Shown here: one piece after another, positions 1-6,856 of the stretch
Layout of the letters: each line of letters begins with the position of its first letter
Position numbering within the stretch: position 1 is the first letter of the stretch
Source: Bacteroidales bacterium
GTDB lineage: Bacteria; Bacteroidota; Bacteroidia; Bacteroidales; UBA4417
Reading direction: 5' to 3'
Assembly (NCBI GenBank): GCA_025350385.1
Contig: JANXXZ010000048.1
Coordinates: 1-7,319 of the forward strand
Length of the DNA: 7,319 nucleotides
Position numbers and translations under genes: made by a program
The notes under the pieces: generated by a model
Seen by the model: only the letters and a program-made list of their open reading frames with translations
The model's database searches: none
What the model was told of the DNA's origin: nothing

Positions 1-446
1 TGATAATTCTTATTCAATAACTGTGAATTTCAATACCTTGATTTTAAAAGAAACAAGTACAATGGAAGTGTAAAAACGAGATAATAAAGTATCGAATCAG
101 TAAGCGGAAATCAAAGCAAATATAAATTCATTGCAATATACGTCAAAATCAAAAAATCCATTCCGGAAAAATGAGATTTTTTTTTGTATTACGAAAAACT
201 TACTAACAAAATCCATTTTTAGCAGCTGGTATTTCTCGTATACACCTATTATCAAATTACCGGGAAGGATAATTAGTAAACATAAAATCAGTGGTTTAAT
301 TACATTCTTTGTAATTCTTCATTTGTAAAACATAGCTATGAATTAAATCGCCGGAGTTAGACCTGTTTTGAATTTTGCATTTTCAATTTTGCATTTTGAT
401 TTTATATTCCTGTTCATTTGGCAGGAACCAGGTAAAACTAATGGCA
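1..446. other. AT-rich intergenic region with no supported gene
   Basis: I see no gene here. All frames are broken by frequent stops. The longest rightward reading frame (131-328, 65 codons) is rich in Lys, Phe, Ile and Ser, as expected from translated AT-rich DNA, and has no recognisable motif. No reading frame crosses the left edge convincingly: on the minus strand only about 30 codons are open between a stop near 107 and another near 10. Small structures present are a 10-bp perfect palindrome CATAGCTATG at 331-340 and two tandem copies of a 14-bp unit beginning AATTTTGCATTTT at 371-398. The region lies beyond the terminator of dpp5 and may be the spacer to a gene outside the window. Confidence 0.6.
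371..398. repeat. Two-copy 14-bp tandem repeat
   Basis: The unit AATTTTGCATTTT plus one variable base (C, then G) occurs twice in direct succession, at 371-384 and 385-398. The 13 shared bases are identical. It is too short to be a variable-number repeat of known function and lies in AT-rich spacer DNA. It may be low-complexity sequence arising by slippage. Confidence 0.5.
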
Positions 447-447
447 T

Positions 448-470
448 AAAAAACGGGCCCTAAAGCCCGT
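448..470 (-). terminator. Rho-independent terminator of dpp5
   Basis: Read on the minus strand, the arms ACGGGC and GCCCGT (470-465 and 458-453) form a perfect 6-bp GC-rich stem. The loop is 6 bases. Five consecutive T residues (452-448) follow immediately. The stem lies about 30 bases past the dpp5 stop codon, which is typical placement. On the plus strand the hairpin is followed by an A-run, so it should act only on leftward transcription. No further leftward gene follows, so dpp5 transcription should end here. Confidence 0.88.
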
Positions 471-498
471 AAAAGTAAAACGATATAATCACTCTCCT

Positions 499-2544
499 TT
501 ATTTCAGCCATTTATCCAGCCATTGGAAAAATTCCCTTTGCCAAAGTACTGAGTTTTGGGGCTTGAGTACCCAATGACTTTCTTCAGGAAAATGAAGATA
601 CTTAGCCGGGATTCCCCTGAGTTTGGCCGCGTTATAAGCAGCCATTCCCTGGGTGTAAGGAATACGGAAATCATTTTCGCCTTCAATGACCAGGATGGGT
701 GTATCCCATTTGTCTGCAAAAAGATGGGGCGAATTGGCATAAGACCGGTCAACCTTCGGGTTATTCTTTTCCCAGTAAGGTCCGCCAAGGTCCCAGTTCA
801 CAAACCACATTTCTTCGGTAGTAAGATATTGATCTTCAAGATTGAACATCCCGCAATGGGAAATGAATACCTTGAACCGCTTTTCATGATGACCGGCCAG
901 CCAGAGAACTGAGAAACCGCCGTAACTTGCCCCGACTGCTCCCAGGCGGTTCTTGTCGATATAGGGTTCTGCTGACAGCGAATCAATCGCAACCAGGTAA
1001 TCTTTCATATTCTGCCCGCCGTAATCGCCGCTGATCTGGTCATTCCATTCCTGCCCGAAGCCCGGCAGTCCGCGGCGGTTAGGAGCAACCACAATGTAGT
1101 CGTTTGCAGCCATCATCTGAAAATTCCAGCGGTAAGAAAAGAACTGGCTTACCATGCTTTGCGGTCCACCTTCACAGAAAAGCAATGCAGGATATTTTTT
1201 CTTAGGATTGAAATCAGGAGGATAAATAACCCAGACCTGCATTTTCTTTTTATCGGTGGTTGTAATCCAGCGTTCCTCAACCTTTGCTGAATGAATATCC
1301 TTCAGGATAGAAGCATTGGTAAACGTGAGCTGGGTTTCACTCCCGGATGCATCGAGAGCAAACAACTCCGTAGGCATGAGCATGGATTGTTTGGCGCCGA
1401 TTATATTTTTACCGGCAACTGCAATTGCAAGGTAATCATGCACTCCGTGGCTGAATTGCCTGATTTCGCGATCACCAAGATTCAGGCTGAAAATTTGCGT
1501 AGTCCCATGAATACCACTCAGGAAAAACAGCGTTTTTCCATTGTTAGCCCATGTGAAACCAGATGAACTCTGGTCAAATTTGCCGGAATAGTCTGAGAAT
1601 TTCCCGGAAGCCATATCATAGATCATGATCCGGTCCTTATCGGCTTCAAACCCCGCACGGGCCATGCTTCGCCAAACGATCTTTTTACCGTCCGGCGAAA
1701 AAACGGGGTCCTGGTCATATCCCGGGTTTGGCTGGCTGATATTCCTGGTTCCTTTACTAACAATGTCATAGAGGTAGATTTCGGAATTGGTGCTGAGGCT
1801 GTATGCCTTCCCTGTGAGTTTCTTACAGGTATAGGCAACCTGGCTACCTTCGGGGTTCCAGGCTATCTGTTCCATACCTCCCCAGGGCAGCATAGGGGAA
1901 TCGTAGCGCTCATCTTTCATGATATCAACGGCGTTTCCAAGTTTTCCATCGGTATAGGGTGCGATAAAAATATGACTATAGGAAAAATCACTCCATGAAT
2001 CCCAGTGCCGGTACATCAGGTCTTCCTCAATCCGGGCATTGGCCTTTGGCAGGTCAGGATAAATATCATTAGCTGTTTTATCCAGCTTTACCCTCATAGT
2101 AAACAGGATGCGGTTTCCTTTGGGTGAATAGGAAAATCCCGAGATATCACCTTCCACTTTTGAAATCTGCACCGGTTTAGTTCCGTCAATATTGGTTTCC
2201 CAGATTTGCATGGAACCCGTTTCGGCTGATAGGAAGCCGATTTTCTTCCCGTCGGGACGGAAAATCCCGTTTGCTTCACTGCCCTTGAACGAAGTAATTT
2301 TTTTAGCTTCTCCTCCGGTAACCGGCATGATGAACAGATCGCGGTTTCCTTTATTTTCGGCCAGATTATACCAGGAAACCCCAAAAAGGATGGTTTTTTC
2401 ATCGGGCGAAACCTGTGGTTCGCTTACCCTGCCTAGTTTCCAGAGAAGTTCAGGAGTAAACCGACTGGATGGTGAATCTGCCTGGGTATAGGCTAATACA
2501 GGCAGCAGTAAAGCCAGGAGTGTGATAAAATGCATGTTTTTCAT
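499..2544 (-). CDS. dpp5: Periplasmic dipeptidyl-peptidase 5 (S9 prolyl oligopeptidase family)
   Basis: This is a secreted serine exopeptidase of 681 residues that should remove dipeptides from the N-termini of oligopeptides in the periplasm. It begins with a signal peptide (residues 1-22: basic start, Leu-rich core, likely cut after TQA) and has no lipobox cysteine. Residues about 30-420 form a beta-propeller with repeated SPDG/SPKG/RPDG blade motifs (46-48, 97-99, 140-142, 283-285). Residues about 425-681 are the alpha/beta-hydrolase domain. The catalytic triad is visible: Ser540 in GASYGG, Asp625 in GENDFRIP and His657 in EESHW. From memory, the Porphyromonas gingivalis DPP5 triad lies two residues further on in a 684-residue protein, and long stretches around ISGDYGGQNM, TTEEMWF and AGHH look shared. 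In that organism DPP5 serves peptide nutrition and favours small or hydrophobic residues before the cut. No Shine-Dalgarno sequence decides between Met1 and Met4, and both keep the signal peptide. The gene is monocistronic and ends at its own terminator. A general acylaminoacyl-peptidase-like S9 enzyme is the main alternative. Confidence 0.9.
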   Translation of the reverse strand: MKNMHFITLLALLLPVLAYTQADSPSSRFTPELLWKLGRVSEPQVSPDEKTILFGVSWYNLAENKGNRDLFIMPVTGGEAKKITSFKGSEANGIFRPDGKKIGFLSAETGSMQIWETNIDGTKPVQISKVEGDISGFSYSPKGNRILFTMRVKLDKTANDIYPDLPKANARIEEDLMYRHWDSWSDFSYSHIFIAPYTDGKLGNAVDIMKDERYDSPMLPWGGMEQIAWNPEGSQVAYTCKKLTGKAYSLSTNSEIYLYDIVSKGTRNISQPNPGYDQDPVFSPDGKKIVWRSMARAGFEADKDRIMIYDMASGKFSDYSGKFDQSSSGFTWANNGKTLFFLSGIHGTTQIFSLNLGDREIRQFSHGVHDYLAIAVAGKNIIGAKQSMLMPTELFALDASGSETQLTFTNASILKDIHSAKVEERWITTTDKKKMQVWVIYPPDFNPKKKYPALLFCEGGPQSMVSQFFSYRWNFQMMAANDYIVVAPNRRGLPGFGQEWNDQISGDYGGQNMKDYLVAIDSLSAEPYIDKNRLGAVGASYGGFSVLWLAGHHEKRFKVFISHCGMFNLEDQYLTTEEMWFVNWDLGGPYWEKNNPKVDRSYANSPHLFADKWDTPILVIEGENDFRIPYTQGMAAYNAAKLRGIPAKYLHFPEESHWVLKPQNSVLWQREFFQWLDKWLK

Positions 2545-2548
2545 GGTA

Positions 2549-2564
2549 AATCAATTAATTGATT
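2549..2564. promoter_or_regulatory. 16-bp perfect palindrome before the dpp5 start codon
   Basis: The sequence AATCAATTAATTGATT is a perfect palindrome ending 4 bases before the dpp5 ATG (minus strand), so it lies within the likely 5' leader. Such symmetry could be a binding site for a dimeric regulator or a weak hairpin over the ribosome-binding region. It is made almost entirely of A and T, which raises the chance of coincidence. No regulator is encoded in the window. Confidence 0.3.
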
Positions 2565-2711
2565 GTTGATTCTGCAAGGTTAAAGAAACTCCTTATAATC
2601 TGGCGAAAATACTTGAAATGATCCAAGCATAGTACATTTTGCAGGAATTAATTTCCGTGCTTTTTGTTAAGTTAGCTGCAATTTCAGGATTTGTTTTGCC
2701 ATCTTATCATA

Positions 2712-2907
2712 TGATCTTTACAGGAACAACCGACATTATAAAAATACGCCAGCGGTTCTTGGAGGAGGTATAGTGCGTTGGATTTGCGGGTAGCCATAAA
2801 CCGCAAGTTGAAATGCCAGGCGATGGAAAAATTTATCATGCCTTGTATGGCAAGCCTGATACCTCCGACTTAGAACCGCAAGCATTTTTATAAAGTCTTG
2901 ATCTTTA
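2712..2907. repeat. 9-bp direct repeat flanking the inverted-repeat element (possible target duplication)
   Basis: TGATCTTTA occurs at 2712-2720 and again at 2899-2907, in the same orientation on either side of the inverted-repeat element. This is what a target-site duplication from transposition would look like. However, the gaps to the element arms differ (15 bases on the left, 5 on the right), and an AT-rich 9-mer can recur by chance, so the interpretation is weak. Confidence 0.3.
2736..2893. repeat. 158-bp imperfect inverted-repeat element with internal hairpins (MITE-like or structured RNA)
   Basis: The ends are inverted copies of each other: 2736-2771 pairs with 2859-2893. Exact matches are TTATAAAAAT, GCGGTTCT and GGAGGTAT, separated by short mismatched stretches. 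Inside are further paired segments. GATTTGCGG at 2781-2789 pairs with CCGCAAGTT at 2801-2809, allowing G-T pairs. CAGGC at 2817-2821 pairs with GCCTG at 2854-2858, and this encloses TGCC/GGCA at 2839-2842 and 2849-2852. Together they suggest a branched fold with a long closing stem. No reading frame is conserved inside. The architecture fits a miniature non-autonomous transposable element, a REP-like palindromic element mobilised elsewhere by a Y1 (RAYT) transposase, or a non-coding RNA. I cannot tell which from one copy, and no transposase is present in the window. Confidence 0.6.
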
Positions 2908-2947
2908 ATCGCCTGCGGCTCACGAGATCGCTTCGCTAAGTTCTTTA

Positions 2948-2983
2948 GTTACTTTTCTTCCGATCAAGCGAAGGAAAAGTAAC
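2948..2983. repeat. Hairpin repeat with GTTACTTTTC / GAAAAGTAAC arms
   Basis: The 10-base arm GTTACTTTTC at 2948-2957 pairs perfectly with GAAAAGTAAC at 2974-2983. Three more pairs (2958-2960 with 2970-2972) follow after a one-base bulge, and the loop is CGATCAAGC. Neither strand has a T-run after the stem, so it is not an ordinary terminator. Similar GTTACTTTTC hairpins followed by AACAAAA are, from memory, common in Bacteroidetes spacer DNA and often mis-annotated as short proteins. An adjacent CTTCGCT at 2931-2937 could pair instead with AGCGAAG at 2967-2973, so two alternative folds are possible. Confidence 0.55.
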
Positions 2984-3118
2984 AAAAACCTAAAAGAATA
3001 CCTGGATCATGCATATCTTCTTTATGAGCTTATAATGAATTCGTTCTGTTCAAATAATAGGACTGAACCTCAAATACTGAAATATTCAGGTTGAGTTTGA
3101 GAACAATCCATCAACTAC

Positions 3119-3147
3119 TTTATTTTGCTTCAATTCCCGTATATTTA
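3119..3147 (+). promoter_or_regulatory. Weak candidate Bacteroidetes-type promoter for the glycosyltransferase-ligA unit
   Basis: TATATTTA at 3140-3147 matches the Bacteroidetes -7 consensus TAnnTTTG in all but the last base. It lies 34 bases before the start codon at 3182, which leaves a short leader. A TTTA at 3119-3122 could stand in for the TTTG -33 element but is a poor match. A better TTTG at 3124-3127 is probably too close. AT-rich DNA yields such matches easily, so this is only a suggestion. Confidence 0.22.
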
Positions 3148-3181
3148 CACACTATTGAAATAATTCCTTTAGCTTTTCTCT

Positions 3182-4732
3182 ATGCAGATAATCAATTTAA
3201 TACGCAATAAATGGGAACAGAAACCTCTTAGTGTAATCCTGCTTCTTGCAGTTTTTATCAGGATGCTGGCTGTTATTTTTTCGCGTGGTTTTGGCATGCA
3301 CGACGATCATTTCCTCGTAATTGAACCGGCACAGGCCTGGGCCGACGGAATAAACTACCAGGAATGGTTACCGGGAGGAAGATTGAATGTGCAACCCGAT
3401 GGACATAGCCTGCTTTATTCAGGACTACATTATGTGCTTTTTTTATTCTTTAATGCAATCCATCTCACTGATCCGCAGCTTAAAATGCTTTTTGTCCGGC
3501 TGCTTCACGGGCTTTTCTCAATGCTGGTTGTTTGGTACGGGTATAAAATAACATTGAAAATTTCGGGGAAGAAAGAAGCAGCAACTGCCGGAATATTGCT
3601 TGCTGTTCTCTGGTTTATGCCGATGCTGAGTGTGAGGAACCTTGTGGAAATGGTTTGTATCCCTTTTATGATGGCCGGAACCTGGCAACTACTGGTAGCC
3701 GAAGAACGTTCGAGACCCTGGCTTAATTACCTGCTGGCAGGAATAATAATGGGATTAGGTTTTTCCATCCGGTTTCAGACGGTGGTTTTCATCGGTGGCG
3801 CTGGTTTGGCGTTACTGTTTCTGAGAAAATGGATTCCTTCCCTGACCTTCGGTTTAGGTGTGATCATTGCCATTTTGCCGGTTCAGGGACTGATAGATTA
3901 TATGGTATGGGGCTATCCTTTCGCGGAATTTAAAGAATATGTTTTGTATAACATCCAGGCTGCAAATGATTATGTCACAGGGCCATGGTACAATTATATT
4001 TTACTGATTGCCGGTATATTGCTACCTCCAGTTTCACTGTTTCTCATTTCCGGTTTTTTAAAACTCTGGAAGAAACAACTGATACTGTTTCTCCCGGCAT
4101 TCCTGTTCCTGCTTTTTCATTCATTTTTCCCAAATAAGCAGGAACGGTTTATATTCCCTGTTCTGCCTTTCTTTATCATCCTGGGAATAGCCGGCTGGAG
4201 CGTAATAGTAAGTAATTCAGCCTGGTGGGGGAAAAAGCATCTCCTGATAAAAAGATGCTGGATATTTTTCTGGATCCTAAACCTGGTTTTATTGTCAGTT
4301 GTAACAGTGAGTTATTCAAAACGATCAAGGGTGGAGGTGATGACTTATCTATCAAGATACCACAACATCAAAGTGATATTGTCCGAAGACTCCAATAATG
4401 AAGGCGCTCGGATGTTTCCCCAGTTTTACCTGGGGCAATGGATAAACGTTATTTCCATTTCACGGGATATCATAACAACTTATTCTCCTTTGAGAGATTC
4501 AGTGCGGGAAGATATCCGGAATGCCCGGTTTGTTCTTTTTTCTGAAACCAGTAATTTAACCCAACGGCTTGATTCACTTAAAAAGCAGCTGCCTTCTCTC
4601 ATTTACGAAACCACTATCAAACCCGGTTTTGTGGATGCTGTGATGTTTCGTTTAAATCCCGTGAACCTCAACCAGACTATAATTGTTTACAGGAACCAGG
4701 CGCTGGTGCCAAAAAAAATCGAAGAGAGATGA
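3182..4732 (+). CDS. GT-C family membrane glycosyltransferase, Alg9/PIG-B (GT22)-like mannosyltransferase
   Basis: This 516-residue inner-membrane protein should move a sugar from a lipid-phosphate donor onto an acceptor on the periplasmic face. Roughly 11-12 hydrophobic segments span residues 17-377, for example about 17-34, 105-120, 182-214, 218-240, 271-292, 299-316, 324-343 and 357-377. A soluble tail of about 135 residues follows. Two GT-C hallmarks are visible. An acidic pair Asp41-Asp42 (MHDDHF) lies in the first outer loop, where GT-C enzymes carry a catalytic acid. NKQERFIFPVLPF at 318-330 resembles the HKExRF motif of eukaryotic GT22 mannosyltransferases, with Asn in place of His and Gln inserted before Glu-Arg-Phe. 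The acceptor cannot be read from the sequence; protein O-glycans, lipid A or a lipid-linked oligosaccharide are all possible. The start has no Shine-Dalgarno sequence. The stop codon overlaps the ligA start (ATGA), implying co-transcription and translational coupling. An ArnT/PMT-type (GT83/GT39) transferase is the main alternative. Confidence 0.78.
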   Translation: MQIINLIRNKWEQKPLSVILLLAVFIRMLAVIFSRGFGMHDDHFLVIEPAQAWADGINYQEWLPGGRLNVQPDGHSLLYSGLHYVLFLFFNAIHLTDPQLKMLFVRLLHGLFSMLVVWYGYKITLKISGKKEAATAGILLAVLWFMPMLSVRNLVEMVCIPFMMAGTWQLLVAEERSRPWLNYLLAGIIMGLGFSIRFQTVVFIGGAGLALLFLRKWIPSLTFGLGVIIAILPVQGLIDYMVWGYPFAEFKEYVLYNIQAANDYVTGPWYNYILLIAGILLPPVSLFLISGFLKLWKKQLILFLPAFLFLLFHSFFPNKQERFIFPVLPFFIILGIAGWSVIVSNSAWWGKKHLLIKRCWIFFWILNLVLLSVVTVSYSKRSRVEVMTYLSRYHNIKVILSEDSNNEGARMFPQFYLGQWINVISISRDIITTYSPLRDSVREDIRNARFVLFSETSNLTQRLDSLKKQLPSLIYETTIKPGFVDAVMFRLNPVNLNQTIIVYRNQALVPKKIEER

Positions 4733-6771
4733 ATCGTGACGAAGCCACACTCCGAATCCGCCTACTTACGGATGACATCAACCATCATAATTACCTCTAT
4801 TATGTGATGGCTCAACCCGAGATTACTGATTATGATTTTGATATGCTGCTTGAAGAGCTTAACCGGTTAGAAAAAGATTTTCCCGACCTGGCTCTTCCCG
4901 ATTCACCTACCCAGCGGGTAGGAGGGCAGGTTACCCGGGAATTCCGGTCTGTAGTTCATACCTACCCGATGCTTTCATTAGGTAACACATATTCCGAAAG
5001 CGAATTAAGCGATTTTGACGGGCGTATCCGTAAAACCATTGATGAACAGTTTGAATACATCTGCGAATTAAAATTCGACGGGGTTTCAATCAGCCTGACA
5101 TACCAGGATGGTTTATTGGTGCAGGCCGTGACAAGAGGAGATGGAGTGCAGGGCGATGATGTAACAGCCAACGTCAGGACAATACGAAGTATTCCTCTGA
5201 AATTGCGGGGTAGCGGTTATCCTTCTCAATTTGAGGTCCGGGGTGAGATTATTATGCCACGGAAAGGATTTGATGCGTTCAATGAAGAAAGGATTGAGAT
5301 CGGCGAAGCCCCGTTTGCAAATCCCCGGAATGCGACAGCCGGCAGCCTTAAAATGCAGGATTCAGCCGAAGTGGCAAAACGGCCGCTGGATAATTTTGTG
5401 TATTCATTGCTGGGTGAAAACCTGTCGCTCAGGTCGCATCTTGAGAGTTTGAAAGCATTGAATTCATGGGGTTTTAAGACTTCGGAACATACCCGCCTGT
5501 GCTCTTCCTTAGATGATGTAGTAGCTTTCATAAACGAAACAGGACTGATCCGGTCCAACCTTCCTTATGATATTGATGGTATTGTGATCAAGGTGAACCT
5601 GGTTGCCCAGCAACAACTTCTGGGTTTCACAGCCAAATCGCCACGATGGGCAATTTCATATAAGTTTAAGGCAGAGCAGGTTGTAACAAAGCTTCTGTCA
5701 ATCGATTACCAGGTTGGGCGAACAGGAGCTGTAACCCCGGTAGCAAACCTCCGTCCGGTTCAGCTGGCAGGTACCGTTGTGAAACGGGCCAGCCTGCACA
5801 ATGCCGATATCATTGAGAAACTGGATGTCAGGCCGGGCGACCAGGTGTTCGTCGAAAAAGGAGGGGAGATCATCCCGAAAATAATCGGGGTTGATTATTC
5901 GAAGCGGGACCTCTTTTCAGAACCTGTTGCTTTTATTACTAATTGTCCCGAATGCGACACCAGGCTGGAACGAATTGAAGGAGAAGCAGTCTGGTACTGC
6001 CCGAATGAGGATAATTGCCCTCCCCAGATCAAAGGAAAGCTTGAACACTTCATCAGCCGTAAAGCTATGAATATCGACAGCCTGGGCGAAGGGAAAGTAG
6101 AAATGCTGTTTGATAATGGCCTTGTGAAAAATGTGGCTGATCTTTACGACCTGACTTATGAAATGCTTTTCGGTCTTGAAAAAGTGATCGGAGGGGTGGA
6201 AGGCAAAAAGGGCAAAAAGCTGAGTTTTAAGGAGAAGACCGCTGAAAATATTCTCCAGGGAATTGAAAGATCCAAATCGGTGCCTTTTGAGCGGGTCCTT
6301 TATGCTATCGGAATTCGTTATGTAGGCGAAACTGTTGCAAAAAAACTGGCCCGTCATTATAAAAATATGGATAGCCTTTCCAATGCCGGTCTTGAAGAAC
6401 TGATCACGGTTGAAGAAATCGGGGATAAGATCGCAGGAAGTATTGTTGCCTATTTTTCAGAACCCAAACATCTGGAAATGATTGCCAGGCTCAAAGAAGC
6501 AGGCGTTATGATGGAACAACCGGAAACGGCCAATTTGTCAGATAAATTATCGGGCAGAGTATTTGTAGTTAGCGGAGTGTTCAGTCGTTTCTCACGCGAT
6601 CAGATTAAGCTGCTTATTGAAGTTCATGGTGGTAAAAATGCAGGATCAGTTTCAAAAAATACCGATTACCTGCTCGCCGGCGAAAAGATGGGACCTGAAA
6701 AGCGCAAAAAGGCTGAGCAACTCAGTGTGGCTATCATAACAGAAGAGGAGTTCATTGGTATGATCAGTTAA
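4729..6771 (+). CDS. ligA: NAD+-dependent DNA ligase LigA
   Basis: LigA seals nicks with 5'-phosphate and 3'-hydroxyl ends during replication and repair, using NAD+ as the source of the adenylate group. At 680 residues it is full length (the Escherichia coli enzyme has 671). The order is canonical. Domain Ia (1 to about 70) has the NMN-contacting Tyr residues near 23-24 and TDYDFD at 33-38. The adenylation domain has the nucleophile Lys115 in ELKFDG, Arg136 in TRGDG, Arg200 in NPRNATAG and Lys288 in GIVIKVN. An OB fold (about 317-400) follows. A zinc finger uses Cys406, Cys409, Cys424 and Cys430. Helix-hairpin-helix repeats come next (about 440-595, including IRYVGETVAKKLA). A C-terminal BRCT domain (about 604-680) has Gly634-Gly635 and a TDYLLAGEKMG segment. 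A Gly/Lys-rich insertion of about a dozen residues lies near 485-499, and I recall similar ones in other Bacteroidetes ligases. The start is fixed by the family N-terminus and by the 4-bp overlap with the upstream glycosyltransferase. All key residues are intact. Confidence 0.98.
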   Translation: MNRDEATLRIRLLTDDINHHNYLYYVMAQPEITDYDFDMLLEELNRLEKDFPDLALPDSPTQRVGGQVTREFRSVVHTYPMLSLGNTYSESELSDFDGRIRKTIDEQFEYICELKFDGVSISLTYQDGLLVQAVTRGDGVQGDDVTANVRTIRSIPLKLRGSGYPSQFEVRGEIIMPRKGFDAFNEERIEIGEAPFANPRNATAGSLKMQDSAEVAKRPLDNFVYSLLGENLSLRSHLESLKALNSWGFKTSEHTRLCSSLDDVVAFINETGLIRSNLPYDIDGIVIKVNLVAQQQLLGFTAKSPRWAISYKFKAEQVVTKLLSIDYQVGRTGAVTPVANLRPVQLAGTVVKRASLHNADIIEKLDVRPGDQVFVEKGGEIIPKIIGVDYSKRDLFSEPVAFITNCPECDTRLERIEGEAVWYCPNEDNCPPQIKGKLEHFISRKAMNIDSLGEGKVEMLFDNGLVKNVADLYDLTYEMLFGLEKVIGGVEGKKGKKLSFKEKTAENILQGIERSKSVPFERVLYAIGIRYVGETVAKKLARHYKNMDSLSNAGLEELITVEEIGDKIAGSIVAYFSEPKHLEMIARLKEAGVMMEQPETANLSDKLSGRVFVVSGVFSRFSRDQIKLLIEVHGGKNAGSVSKNTDYLLAGEKMGPEKRKKAEQLSVAIITEEEFIGMIS

Positions 6772-6779
6772 GAACTGTC

Positions 6780-6806
6780 CACATCAGTATTATTTTCTTT
6801 GATGTG
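6780..6806 (+). terminator. Weak stem-loop after ligA
   Basis: CACATCA at 6780-6786 and TGATGTG at 6800-6806 form a 7-bp stem around a 13-base loop, 8 bases past the ligA stop. There is no proper T-run after it, the stem is AT-rich and the loop is long. It may be a transcript 3' end or an attenuating or stabilising structure, but read-through into the next gene is just as likely. Confidence 0.25.
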
Positions 6807-6856
6807 TTGATTTGCTGGGTTTTAAATCGTGTTTCCTGAAGTAAACATATATTACT

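Larger units (their letters stand above)
2545..3181. other. Divergent intergenic region of 637 bp between dpp5 and the glycosyltransferase
   Basis: No protein gene is supported here and no conserved reading frame is visible on either strand. The region must carry promoters for both divergent genes. It also contains a palindrome next to the dpp5 start (2549-2564), a 158-bp inverted-repeat element (2736-2893) and a second hairpin repeat (2948-2983), each listed separately. The stretch 2736-2983 is visibly richer in GC than the DNA on either side, which suggests inserted repeat material. I saw no tRNA-like cloverleaf and no riboswitch I recognise. Confidence 0.7.

Noticed and set aside
131..328. 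Rightward 65-codon open frame in the left AT-rich region
   Set aside because: Its composition is that of translated AT-rich DNA (many Lys, Phe, Ile, Ser). It has no recognisable motif, ribosome-binding site or neighbouring partner gene.
331..340. Perfect palindrome CATAGCTATG as an operator
   Set aside because: It is only 10 bp long, with no gene start nearby on either strand, so no regulatory role can be supported.
2736..2983. A degraded transposase gene or partial insertion sequence in the intergenic repeats
   Set aside because: All frames are broken by stops and no transposase motif (HUH, DDE) could be seen. Only the inverted-repeat structure is supported, so I did not call an insertion sequence.
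2948..2983. Intrinsic terminator
   Set aside because: The stem is strong but no T-run follows on either strand, and no gene ends nearby in either direction.
5226..5558. 110-codon open frame on the minus strand inside ligA
   Set aside because: It is antisense to the conserved adenylation domain and has Ser/Arg-rich low-complexity composition, as expected of a shadow frame.
5917..6357. 146-codon open frame on the minus strand inside ligA
   Set aside because: It lies wholly antisense to a well-supported ligA region including the zinc finger and helix-hairpin-helix codons. Its product shows no domain, so it is a shadow frame.
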